NCBI GenBank assembly: GCA_963923455.1
Contig: CAWULT010000035.1
Location: 1 to 39,940, forward strand
Reading direction: 5' to 3'
From: CAWULT01 sp963923455
Lineage (GTDB): Bacteria > Acidobacteriota > Vicinamibacteria > Vicinamibacterales > UBA2999
DNA length: 39,940 nucleotides
Positions 26,081 to 34,207 of this stretch are shown one piece after another. Position 1 is the stretch's first letter; each line of letters starts with the position of its first letter. Below the pieces are notes generated by a model that saw only the letters and a program-made list of their open reading frames with translations, had not been told where the DNA came from and did not search any database. Made by a program: the position numbers and the translations under genes.

Positions 26081-27569
26081 ACTGACGGGTGCGGAGCCGG
26101 CTGTGCCGGTAGCCGAACCCCATGTAGATGAGGGTGCCCACCACCAGCCAGAGCGCGAACCGCTCCCAGGCCTGGACTGGCAGTCCCGCCATCACGAACA
26201 GGCACGCCAGGATTCCCAGGGGCGCGACGAGCCACACGCCTGGAACGCGGAAGGGCCGCCGCCGGCCGGGCTCCGTCATCCGCAGGATCAGCACCCCGGC
26301 GCAGACCAGGGCGAACGCGAACAGCGTGCCGATGTTGGTCAGGTCGTAGGTCTCGGCGGCGTCGCCGACGAGGGCCCCGGCGGCGACGACCACGCCCGTC
26401 ACCAGCGTCGTGGTGCGTGGCACGCCCGTGCGCGGGTCCACGGTGGCTGCCCACCGGGGCAGCAGGCCGTCGCGGGCCATCGCGAAGAAGATGCGTGGCT
26501 GGCCGTACTGGAAGACCAGCAGCACGGCGGTCATCGACACGGCCGCGCCGAGTGCGACCAGCCAGCCGGCACGCGTGAACCCCGCCAGCTCCAGCGCCTT
26601 GGCGAGCGGGTCGGCCACGGCCAGCTGCTGGTACGGCACCATGCCGGTCAGCACCACCCCGACGACGACGTAGATCGCCGTGCAGGCCGCCAGCCCGACC
26701 AGGATGCCGATCGGCAGGTTGCGCTGCGGATCGCGCGTCTCCTCGCCGGCCGTCGAGATGGCGTCGAACCCGATGTACGCGAAGAACACGATCGCGGCGC
26801 CCTGATGGATCCCCGTGAACCCGTTGGGCGCGAACGGCTGGTAGTTGGCGGTGTCGATCTGCGTCAGGCCGACCCCGATGAAGATCGCCAGGGCCACCAG
26901 CTTCACGACCACCATGACGTTGTTCGCCGTCGTGCTCTCGCGGGCCCCCCGCAGCAGCAGCCACGTGATCACCATCACGATTCCAAAGGCCGGCAGGTTC
27001 ACGAGCACGGGAATGCCGGCCACGCTGGGCGCGGCCTGGAGCAGGCCGTGGACCGCAGGATCGGCACTGAGCAGCGCCGTGCGGTACCCCGTCGTCAACC
27101 ACACCGGCAGGGTGACTCCCATCCCCCGCAGGAGGGTCGTGAAGTAGTCGCCCCACGAAATCGCGACGGCGACGTTGCCCACGGCGTATTCCAGGATGAG
27201 GTCCCAGCCGATGATCCACGCGACCAGCTCGCCGAGCGTCGCGTAGGTATAGGCGTAGGCGCTTCCGGCCTGCGGGATCATCGCGGCGAGTTCGGCGTAG
27301 CAGAGCGCGGCGAGCGCGCAGGCCCCGCCGAGCAGGATGAAGGAGAACACGAGCGCGGGCCCTGCGCCGTAGCGGACCACCAGCCCGTCCGGCCCGACTT
27401 GCCCCGCCGCGGCCGTGCCGATGGCGCCGAAGATCCCGGCACCAATCACCGCGCCGATCGCCAGCATGATCAGGTCGCCCGCGCCCAGGACGCGGCGCAG
27501 CGCGTGCCCTTCGGGGGCGCCGTGCTCCGCGATCGGCTTGCGGGCGAACACGCGTGCGAGGGTCGTCAT
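26079..27569 (-). CDS. APC-superfamily amino-acid permease
   Basis: 496 residues with about 12-14 hydrophobic segments. The first helix carries the APC hallmark GAVIGAGIFGAIG, where the broken helix binds the substrate amino group. The sixth has FFAYIGFDAISTAGEE, typical of the cationic amino-acid transporter/YfnA branch. The substrate cannot be fixed from sequence; a proton-coupled amino-acid importer is most likely. The start ATG overlaps the stop of the TIG-NHL gene (ATGA), so the two are coupled. Confidence 0.9.
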   Translation of the reverse strand: MTTLARVFARKPIAEHGAPEGHALRRVLGAGDLIMLAIGAVIGAGIFGAIGTAAAGQVGPDGLVVRYGAGPALVFSFILLGGACALAALCYAELAAMIPQAGSAYAYTYATLGELVAWIIGWDLILEYAVGNVAVAISWGDYFTTLLRGMGVTLPVWLTTGYRTALLSADPAVHGLLQAAPSVAGIPVLVNLPAFGIVMVITWLLLRGARESTTANNVMVVVKLVALAIFIGVGLTQIDTANYQPFAPNGFTGIHQGAAIVFFAYIGFDAISTAGEETRDPQRNLPIGILVGLAACTAIYVVVGVVLTGMVPYQQLAVADPLAKALELAGFTRAGWLVALGAAVSMTAVLLVFQYGQPRIFFAMARDGLLPRWAATVDPRTGVPRTTTLVTGVVVAAGALVGDAAETYDLTNIGTLFAFALVCAGVLILRMTEPGRRRPFRVPGVWLVAPLGILACLFVMAGLPVQAWERFALWLVVGTLIYMGFGYRHSRLRTRQ

Positions 27570-28537
27570 TCGAATCGATAGACCGTGTCGTTGGAGGCGA
27601 CGGCCAGCTGCCCGGCCGGGCCAAAGGCCACGCCGATGATGGCGGGAGCGGCGACCACCAGTTCGGGCTCCGCGTCGAGGCGGGCGAACCGATACAGCCC
27701 GCCGGCACCAGCCAGGGCATCGGCCACGTGGAGCACGCCGTCCGGCGAGAAGGCCAGCCCCTGCGGCCGTCCGAGCGCCGTCGGCACGCTGTGCACGTTC
27801 GCGTCTCGATCGACGCGGTACACGTAATCGTAGGATCCAAGGGTGGGCGCGCTGACGAAGAGCTCGTCCTCGGGGCTCATCGCGAGGTGGAAGGCCGCCA
27901 TGCTGGGCGGCAGCGTGACGAAGGGCGCCGCCTCTCCGTCACGGACGCGGAAGACGGTGCCGGACCGGTCGCCGACGTACATCGCACCCTGCGAGTCGAA
28001 GGCGATCCCGCACGCGACGCCGAGATCGGAGGCGATCTGCCGGCGTGCCCCGTCGGGCGCCACCCGGTAGACCGCGCCCTCGAAGCGGCTCGACACATAG
28101 AGGTCGCCATCGGGGCCAATCGCCATCGACGTCGCATTCACCAAGCCCGTGACGAACGGCTCGCGGGTACCAGCCGGCGTGATGCGGAAGACCGAGACGG
28201 CGGCATCCTGGCCCCGCGTACCGCTGTAGGTGGCGAAGAGGTTGCCCTCAGCGTCGAAGACGGGGTTGTCGACCTGATGGAGACCGGTCGCCCACGGCAC
28301 GCCGACCTCGACCACGTGCGACGGCTCGCCCCCACCGCCAATGCACACGCCCGACGTCCCGTCGACGTCGGGAGGGACTTCGACGATCACCCGCGTCGAG
28401 GACACGAACACGGGTCTGGCCGGCACGTCGCCAACGCGGATCTCGAGGGGCTCATCGACGGCATAGCCGGCCCCGACGAGGGTGACGCGGCCACCTTCGA
28501 CGGCGCGGAGCGGGATGGCAGGAACGAGGGTCGGCAG
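27566..28537 (-). CDS. TIG plus NHL/SMP-30-like beta-propeller protein, CTG start proposed
   Basis: About 323 residues if read from CTG 28537. The N-terminal part (VEGGRVTLVGAGYAVDEPLEIRV cut short here) fits an IPT/TIG immunoglobulin-like domain up to about residue 60. Then come six or so propeller repeats of the kind A-I-G-P-D-G-D-L-Y-V and G-L-A-F-S-P-D-G-V-L-H-V, as in NHL and gluconolactonase-like proteins. The only ordinary start is GTG 28426, which would remove most of the TIG domain. Upstream the frame is open to the TAA of the HNH gene, with no ATG, GTG or TTG. No signal peptide is visible. It probably binds or processes a small molecule; the neighbour permease may handle the same compound. 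Confidence 0.7.
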   Translation of the reverse strand: MPTLVPAIPLRAVEGGRVTLVGAGYAVDEPLEIRVGDVPARPVFVSSTRVIVEVPPDVDGTSGVCIGGGGEPSHVVEVGVPWATGLHQVDNPVFDAEGNLFATYSGTRGQDAAVSVFRITPAGTREPFVTGLVNATSMAIGPDGDLYVSSRFEGAVYRVAPDGARRQIASDLGVACGIAFDSQGAMYVGDRSGTVFRVRDGEAAPFVTLPPSMAAFHLAMSPEDELFVSAPTLGSYDYVYRVDRDANVHSVPTALGRPQGLAFSPDGVLHVADALAGAGGLYRFARLDAEPELVVAAPAIIGVAFGPAGQLAVASNDTVYRFE

Positions 28538-28546
28538 ACCGCTATC

Positions 28547-29080
28547 TTAAGTCTCGTCCAGCTCGGCGTTCCAGTAGAGGTAGTCCCGCCAGCTCTCGGG
28601 TGCATCCCGCAGGCCGATCGTGATGCGAATGGCCGGCGCCCGATCGGGACGGCGAGGCGGCCGCAGCAGGCGCATCCCGGCCTCGACCGGAGTCCTCCCG
28701 CCCTTCTTGCGGTTGCAGGAGACGCAGCAGGTGACGATGTTCTCCCAGTCTTTACGGCCGCCATGAGCCACGGGCACGACGTGATCGAAAGTCAGCTCCG
28801 CCGTCGAAAACACCTGCTCGCAGTACTGGCAGATGTGTCCATCACGGGCGTAGATGTTCGCGCGGGAGAACGGGACGTAGTCGAAGCGGCGGCGGATCTT
28901 GACGAAGCGGAGCAGGCGGATGACGGAGGGCAGCTTGAAACTGACGGACACCGCCCTTATCTCGCGGTCGTGGACCGCGATCACCTCAACCTTTCCCTGG
29001 CACCAGAGCGTGATGGCCTTCTGCCAGTGGACAACCTTGAGGGGCTCGTACGAGGCGTTCAGGAGGAGCGTCTGCTCCAT
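28547..29080 (-). CDS. HNH endonuclease family protein
   Basis: 177 residues. The HNH nuclease core lies at about 76-126: CQYC (Cys84, Cys87), the DH pair Asp99-His100, Asn114 and the second zinc pair CVSCNRKKG. The N-terminal 60 residues (LNASYEPLKVVHWQKAITL) are the conserved leader of a widespread chromosomal HNH family that is not tied to introns or phage. Its substrate is unknown. Its TAA is in the same reading frame as the TIG domain that follows, nine bases before the proposed CTG. Confidence 0.9.
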   Translation of the reverse strand: MEQTLLLNASYEPLKVVHWQKAITLWCQGKVEVIAVHDREIRAVSVSFKLPSVIRLLRFVKIRRRFDYVPFSRANIYARDGHICQYCEQVFSTAELTFDHVVPVAHGGRKDWENIVTCCVSCNRKKGGRTPVEAGMRLLRPPRRPDRAPAIRITIGLRDAPESWRDYLYWNAELDET

Positions 29081-29094
29081 GACTCTGTAGAATC

Positions 29095-29124
29095 ATGATG
29101 CCCGGATGGCGCCCGGGCTGTCAA
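29095..29124 (-). promoter_or_regulatory. promoter for the HNH operon
   Basis: TTGACA, a perfect -35, then 18 bases and CATCAT (4 of 6) on the minus strand. Transcription would start near 29088, leaving a leader of fewer than 10 bases before ATG 29080. A GCCCGG/CCGGGC inverted repeat lies in the spacer. Confidence 0.45.
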
Positions 29125-29183
29125 GGGATGACACACCCTAACCGCTAACGAACGCAGTGGGTTACACCGATACTGTACCTGCC

Positions 29184-29750
29184 ATGACACGAGTGGGGCT
29201 CGCCCTCCTCGCGGCTGCCGCGATCGCGGCCACCGGCTGCGCCAGTTCGGGCGCGGTGCCGCGCCCCTTCCCTGGCGCCATGCCCACGCCGGCCACGCCC
29301 GCAGGTGCACCGGCGGTCCAGGCGCCCGCCGTCGGCGACGCCGCCGCACCCGCGAATGCTCCCGCGCCGGCCGGGCACCGGCTCGAACCCGTGGCGCTGA
29401 TCGACACGGCGCTCGCGCTGCGTGGCACGCCATATCGAAACGGCGGCAGCGACCCCTCCGGCTTCGATTGCAGCGGCTTCGTCCAGTATGTCTTCCACCA
29501 GCACGGCGTCGCGCTGCCCCGCGAAACGCGCGAGCAGTTCGACGTCGGGGCCGGGGTTGCGGCCGCGGACGTCCAGCCCGGCGACCTCGTCTTCTTCGAG
29601 ACGGTTCACGCGGGCCCGTCGCACGTCGGCATCGTGCTGGACCGGGACTGGTTCGTCCATGCGCCGAGTTCGAACGGCGTCGTGCGGGTCGAGCGCTACA
29701 CCGGATCGTACTGGTCGAAGCGATATCTGGGAGCGCGGCGCGTCGACTGA
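29184..29750 (+). CDS. NlpC/P60 peptidoglycan hydrolase lipoprotein
   Basis: 188 residues from ATG 29184. The lipobox ends A-T-G-C (Cys19). A Pro/Ala-rich spacer of about 45 residues follows. The NlpC/P60 domain (about 70-188) has Cys96 in FDCSGFVQY, His147 in PSHVGIVL and His159 in FVHAP, the full catalytic triad. It should cut peptide stems, probably the D-Glu to diaminopimelate bond, from the outer membrane side. An upstream in-frame GTG at 29157 would give a leader that does not suit the signal peptide. It is convergent with mtgA, 24 bases away. Confidence 0.92.
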   Translation: MTRVGLALLAAAAIAATGCASSGAVPRPFPGAMPTPATPAGAPAVQAPAVGDAAAPANAPAPAGHRLEPVALIDTALALRGTPYRNGGSDPSGFDCSGFVQYVFHQHGVALPRETREQFDVGAGVAAADVQPGDLVFFETVHAGPSHVGIVLDRDWFVHAPSSNGVVRVERYTGSYWSKRYLGARRVD

Positions 29751-29774
29751 GACGCCGCCAGGCGTGGGGCGCCC

Positions 29775-30635
29775 CTACTCTGGCGCGGCCGTGTCCGGCG
29801 AGCCGGCAGCGCCCTGGTCCGCGGCTGGCGTCGCCTCCGCCTCGTCATCGGGCTCGCCGGCCGCCTCGTCGTCGAGCCGCTCCACCTTCGGCGGTGCCGG
29901 GGGCTGGTCGCGACGCGCGGCCACGGGCGGCCCCGGTTCGATCAGCCGCATGTTCGCCAGGATGATCCGCTGGCGTCGCAGCAGGCGCCGGTTCGGATGA
30001 CTCGGGCTGTAGCGGCGGGGATTGATGATGGCGCCGGCCAGCAACGCCGCCTGATCCCGGGACAGGTTTGCAGCCGAGACGCCGAAGTGGGTCCGTGCAG
30101 CCGCCTCGGCCCCCCACACGCCGTCGCCCCACTCGATGAGGTTCAGGTAGAGCTCGAAGATGCGCGTCTTCGGCAGCGCGGCCTCGAGCCGGCGCGCGAT
30201 GATCAGCTCGCGCACCTTGCGAAGCGGATCGCGCGACGGCGACAGGTAGAGGTTCTTCGCCAGCTGCTGCGTGATCGTGCTCGCGCCGCGCACGGCCGCG
30301 CCGCGCGACAGGTTCACTTCGATCGACTCGCGCAGCTGTTCGAAGTCGACCCCCTCGTGGGTCCAGAAGGCGCTGTCCTCGGCCACGAGCACCGCGCGCT
30401 TGAGGTTCGGCGAGATGCGGCCGTAGGGCACCCACTGGTGGACGTGCCGCAACTTCTGGCCCGCGCGGTCGGCCTCGCGCTGTCGCAGTTCCATGAACGC
30501 GGTGGTCGCGGGGTTGACCGTGGCGAGCCGTCGGACGTCGGGCAGCGTGAGATACACGTACGCGACGACGCCGAAGGCCACCGCCGCGGCGCCGAGCACG
30601 ATGCGCAGCACGATACGGGTCGCGCGGGTTGCCAC
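29775..30635 (-). CDS. mtgA: monofunctional peptidoglycan transglycosylase
   Basis: 286 residues. An N-terminal membrane anchor at about 8-30 is followed by a GT51 domain that polymerises lipid II glycan strands. The catalytic Glu86 lies in VAEDSAFWTHEGVDF. RGASTITQQLAKNLYLS and ELYLNLIEWGDGVWGAEAAA are the other family motifs. No transpeptidase domain follows; instead there is an acidic Pro/Ala/Glu/Asp tail of about 50 residues, longer than in E. coli MtgA. It starts four bases after the M48 gene and is the last gene of the seven-gene run. Confidence 0.95.
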   Translation of the reverse strand: MATRATRIVLRIVLGAAAVAFGVVAYVYLTLPDVRRLATVNPATTAFMELRQREADRAGQKLRHVHQWVPYGRISPNLKRAVLVAEDSAFWTHEGVDFEQLRESIEVNLSRGAAVRGASTITQQLAKNLYLSPSRDPLRKVRELIIARRLEAALPKTRIFELYLNLIEWGDGVWGAEAAARTHFGVSAANLSRDQAALLAGAIINPRRYSPSHPNRRLLRRQRIILANMRLIEPGPPVAARRDQPPAPPKVERLDDEAAGEPDDEAEATPAADQGAAGSPDTAAPE

Positions 30636-30639
30636 GGGC

Positions 30640-32100
30640 TCAGCCGGCTACCACGATCTTGATCCGGCTTCCCACGGGAGGCGGCGCCGTCGCGGGCAAG
30701 TGATTCATCACGGCGAGCGACGCCGGGCGGATGGCGCCACCGGAGCGGTCCGCGAGCGACTGCCAGGTGTCGCCCGTGCGCACGACGTACAGGTCGACGC
30801 GGTTGGGCCGGATGGCGTCCGCTTCGGCGGCCGACAGGGGGCGGAACGAGCGGATCGCGGCCGTGAACGCGGGGTCGGCCTGCGCGAACGACGCCGGGGC
30901 GCACAGCCCCGCCACCAGATAGGTCTGATTGCCGTGGACGAGGTGGGCGGCGCGGATCGTCACCTGCCCCAGCCCCTGGATCTGTCCGTCGTACTGGCCC
31001 ACGTAGGCGGAGAGCCCGCTGATGGTCGCACTCTCGCCGCGGACCCGACGGAAGCCGGCGCCCTCCATGTGTGCAGAGGCGACTTCCTGAATGTAGTTCC
31101 CCTGTGGCCGCTGCACGATTTGAAGCAGCATGAACAAGTCGCCGCCTGGCGCCTTGGCCACGACCTGCTGCGGGCTGTTGGCCACCTCCCAGCCCTGCGG
31201 GAACTCGACGCGCAGGCGAAGCGCTGGATGCAGGAACGTGCTGCCGCGTACGATGCCCTGGGCTGGGTTGTCCCCGTAGACGACGCCGTCGACCCGGCGC
31301 AACAGCGCCGCGCTGTCGGTGACCCAGCTCGTGCGACCGGCCTTGAGACGCTCCACGGTCGGCTGGATCTGGTCGACACGAGCCAGCGGGTCAGGATGCG
31401 TCGACAGCCAGTTGGGGACGCCCTTGCGATCGCCAGACGCCTCGTCGAGGCGCCCGAGCGTGGAAAGCATGCCCGGCACCCCGGCGGGGTCCCAGCCTCC
31501 GAGCGACTCGTACCTGGCGCCGAGCTGATCGGCCTGGAGTTCGTCCTCCCGGCCGTACTTCAGGAACAGGAGCGCCATCGCCTGCTCGGAGATCTGGCCG
31601 AACGGACGCGCCGCCGGTACGAACACGCCGAGCGCCGCGAGCCCCAGCTGTCCACCGACGGCGCGGGTGTACTGCTGGGCGCCGTGCCGGGCCGTGACGT
31701 GACCGATCTCATGGCCGAGTACGCCGGCCAGTTCGGCCTCGTTGTCCAGATAGGGCAGAATGCCGCGCGTGATGTAGATGAACCCGCCGGGCAGCGCGAA
31801 CGCGTTGATCGCGGGCTGATCGACCACCGTGAACTGCCACGGCAGGCCAGGCCGCTCCGATTGCCTGGCGAGCCGGAGCCCGAGATCGCTCACATACTGC
31901 TGCAGCGCGGGATCGTCGTAGACGCCCATCTCCTGCCGGATCTGGCCGTCGGACTCCTTCCCCAGCGCAATCTCCTGCGCCTCGCTCATCAGCGAGAACT
32001 CTGGACGACCGGTGACCGGATTGGTGGCGCACGCCGCGGCGGCCGCGAACCATGCAGCCAGACCGAATCGGAGGACACCACCGCCCCTGGTCATCGGCAT
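30640..32100 (-). CDS. M48 metalloprotease lipoprotein with C-terminal LysM-like domain
   Basis: 486 residues from ATG 32100; ATG 32094 is a near alternative. The N-terminus ends in A-A-A-C, a permissive lipobox (Cys24). The M48 domain has HEIGH at 130-134 and the third ligand region EDELQAD (Glu187), as in BepA/YfgC-type periplasmic proteases that look after outer-membrane proteins. A beta-rich central region follows. The last 50 residues (LYVVRTGDTWQSLADRSGG and later VGSRIKIVV) read as a LysM peptidoglycan-binding module. It starts one base after the aminotransferase stop. Confidence 0.9.
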   Translation of the reverse strand: MPMTRGGGVLRFGLAAWFAAAAACATNPVTGRPEFSLMSEAQEIALGKESDGQIRQEMGVYDDPALQQYVSDLGLRLARQSERPGLPWQFTVVDQPAINAFALPGGFIYITRGILPYLDNEAELAGVLGHEIGHVTARHGAQQYTRAVGGQLGLAALGVFVPAARPFGQISEQAMALLFLKYGREDELQADQLGARYESLGGWDPAGVPGMLSTLGRLDEASGDRKGVPNWLSTHPDPLARVDQIQPTVERLKAGRTSWVTDSAALLRRVDGVVYGDNPAQGIVRGSTFLHPALRLRVEFPQGWEVANSPQQVVAKAPGGDLFMLLQIVQRPQGNYIQEVASAHMEGAGFRRVRGESATISGLSAYVGQYDGQIQGLGQVTIRAAHLVHGNQTYLVAGLCAPASFAQADPAFTAAIRSFRPLSAAEADAIRPNRVDLYVVRTGDTWQSLADRSGGAIRPASLAVMNHLPATAPPPVGSRIKIVVAG

Positions 32101-32101
32101 G

Positions 32102-33268
32102 TCAGACGGTGGCGAGTGCCGGACGCAGGCTGGCCTCGGCGGCCGCGACGCCGGCACCCGCCGGCACGCGGTGTCCATTGGCGGCCAGCGCGGCCTCGAG
32201 CGCCGCCAGGAACTGCAGCAGCGTCTGCGGGGTCGACCCGGCGCCCATCAAGCCCACGCGCCAGATCTTGCCGGCGAGCGGACCAAGGCCCGCACCGACC
32301 TCGAGGTTGAACGTCCGCAGCAGCGTGCGGCGGACCGCCGCTTCGTCCACGCCCTGGGGCACGCGGATCGTGTTGAGCGTCCAGAGGCGCTCGCCCACCG
32401 GGGGCAGCAGCGACAGGCCCATCGCCTCGACGCCCGAGACGAGCGCGAGATGGTGCCGCTCGTGACGCGCGTAGCGCTGGGCGAGCCCCTCCTCTTCGAC
32501 CATCAGCAGCGCCTCGCGGAGCGCGTAGATGGCCGTCGACGAGAGCGTGTGGTGATACTTGCGCCCGACCCAATAGTCCTCGAGCAGCTTGAGGTCGAGA
32601 TAGAAGCTCCGGCACTTCACCATCCGCGACCGTGCCGCGCCGGACACGGCGATCGGCGACATGCCCGACGGCGCACCGATGCACTTCTGGCTGCACGAGT
32701 AGGCCACGTCCACGCCCCAGCCGGCCAGGTCCACGTCGTGCCCGCCGAGCGACGTCACCATGTCCACGACGGTCAGGGCTCCGTGCTCGCGCGCGATCGC
32801 CGCGAGTTCCCGGACCGGATTGCGCACCCCGGTCGACGTCTCGGCGTGGACGATGCCGACGATGTCGGCCTTCTCGCGCCGCAACTCCGCGCGCAACAGG
32901 TCTGGATCGCAGGCCCGTCCCCATTCGACGTCGATCCGGCGCACCTGCGCGCCGTAGCGCTCGAAGATCTGCACCAGGCGGTCACCGAAGTAGCCGCTGA
33001 CGATCACCACCACTCGAGCGCCGTCCGCCGTGACGTTGGCGACGGCGGCCTCCATCGCCGACGTACCGGTGCCGGAGGTCGCGATCGTCAGGGCCTGCTC
33101 GTCGGCCTTGAACACGCGGCGCAGCGACAGCCGTACCTCCTCGAGCATCGGGACGAAGTCGGGGTCGAGGTGGCTCAGCACCGGCGCCGCCATGGACCGC
33201 ATCACACGGGGCGGAATGGGGCTGGGACCGGGGCCGAGCAGGATACGTTCGGTGGCAGGTAGCGACAT
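32102..33268 (-). CDS. class V aminotransferase, alanine-glyoxylate type
   Basis: 388 residues, PLP-dependent. The PLP lysine is Lys195 in SCSQKCIGAPSG. The phosphate-binding loop is SGTGTSAMEA at 65-74, and Asp169 lies in VVDMVTSLGG. LLGPGPSPIPPRVM is the typical opening of the AGXT/serine-pyruvate branch. It likely converts glyoxylate and alanine or serine to glycine and an oxoacid. Its gene is 15 bases after an aldolase that would release glyoxylate, which supports the assignment. Confidence 0.88.
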   Translation of the reverse strand: MSLPATERILLGPGPSPIPPRVMRSMAAPVLSHLDPDFVPMLEEVRLSLRRVFKADEQALTIATSGTGTSAMEAAVANVTADGARVVVIVSGYFGDRLVQIFERYGAQVRRIDVEWGRACDPDLLRAELRREKADIVGIVHAETSTGVRNPVRELAAIAREHGALTVVDMVTSLGGHDVDLAGWGVDVAYSCSQKCIGAPSGMSPIAVSGAARSRMVKCRSFYLDLKLLEDYWVGRKYHHTLSSTAIYALREALLMVEEEGLAQRYARHERHHLALVSGVEAMGLSLLPPVGERLWTLNTIRVPQGVDEAAVRRTLLRTFNLEVGAGLGPLAGKIWRVGLMGAGSTPQTLLQFLAALEAALAANGHRVPAGAGVAAAEASLRPALATV

Positions 33269-33283
33269 AAGGCGTTCAGTTCC

Positions 33284-34207
33284 TCACTGTTGCGGCGCGG
33301 TCGTGGGTCCGGCGACGAGGCCGGCCACGGCGAGCGCGTCGAGCTGATGACGAAGGCTATCGATGACGGCGGCAGACACAGGTCGAAGCGGGGGCCGTGG
33401 CGGCCCTCCCGCGAATCCGAGCAGATCGAGCGCGGCCTTCAGGCCAGCCACGCCGTGGGTCGACCCCACCAGGCGTGCCAGCGGCGTCATGCGCTGCTGC
33501 AGGTCGCGCGCGTCGGCGAGCTGGTTGGCAGCGATGAGCTCCCGGATGCGCACGCACACATCCGGCAGCAGCGACGCGATTGCGAGCACGGCCCCGTCGC
33601 AGCCGGCGCACAACGCGTGGAAGTAGGTCGTGGCCGACCCCGCGAGGATGGTGAAATCGTCGGGTGTGCGCGCGACGCACTCGGCGATCTGGCCGATGTC
33701 GCTGCCCGACTCCTTCATGCCCACGATATTGGGGTGCTGGGCCAACTGGGCGACGGCGTCCACCGGTAGATTGACACCCGTGTACATCGTCACGTTGTAG
33801 AGCAGGACCGGGACGTCCGACGCATCGGCGACGTCCGTGTAGTGCCGGACGAGCACGTCAGCCGTCATCTGCGGCCTGAAGAACGACGGCGTACGAACCA
33901 TCACGGCGTCCACACCGGCGGCCGCGGCCCGTCGAGTCGCCGCAATCGTCGCACGGGTCGACTCCCGCCCGGTGCCTGCGATGAGCGACCGGTCCGGCGG
34001 CACCTCGGCGCGGACCAGGTCCACGACGCGGTCGGCCTCGTCGTCGTCGAGCTGCGGGGCCTCCCCGTTTGACCCCAGCACGACGAGACCGGTCAGGGGT
34101 GTCTTCATCCACTGCCGGACGTTACGGCGCAGGCCAGCCTCGTCCACGCGGTCGTCCCCGGTGAATGGGGTGACGATCGGGGTGAGTACTCCTGCGAAGG
34201 CTTTCAT
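33284..34207 (-). CDS. DapA-family aldolase, 4-hydroxy-2-oxoglutarate aldolase-like
   Basis: 307 residues, one TIM barrel of the dihydrodipicolinate synthase family. The Schiff-base lysine is Lys165 in GMKESGSD and the tyrosine is Tyr137 in VLLYNV. The substrate loop reads GSNGE (45-49) rather than the GTTGE of true DapA. GSNGE, the GTGRESTRAT block and the final GGPPRPPL (267-274) resemble mammalian HOGA1, which splits 4-hydroxy-2-oxoglutarate to pyruvate and glyoxylate in hydroxyproline breakdown. Hence that activity is proposed; other oxo-acid lyases of the family are possible. Start ATG overlaps the permease stop (ATGA). Confidence 0.85.
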   Translation of the reverse strand: MKAFAGVLTPIVTPFTGDDRVDEAGLRRNVRQWMKTPLTGLVVLGSNGEAPQLDDDEADRVVDLVRAEVPPDRSLIAGTGRESTRATIAATRRAAAAGVDAVMVRTPSFFRPQMTADVLVRHYTDVADASDVPVLLYNVTMYTGVNLPVDAVAQLAQHPNIVGMKESGSDIGQIAECVARTPDDFTILAGSATTYFHALCAGCDGAVLAIASLLPDVCVRIRELIAANQLADARDLQQRMTPLARLVGSTHGVAGLKAALDLLGFAGGPPRPPLRPVSAAVIDSLRHQLDALAVAGLVAGPTTAPQQ

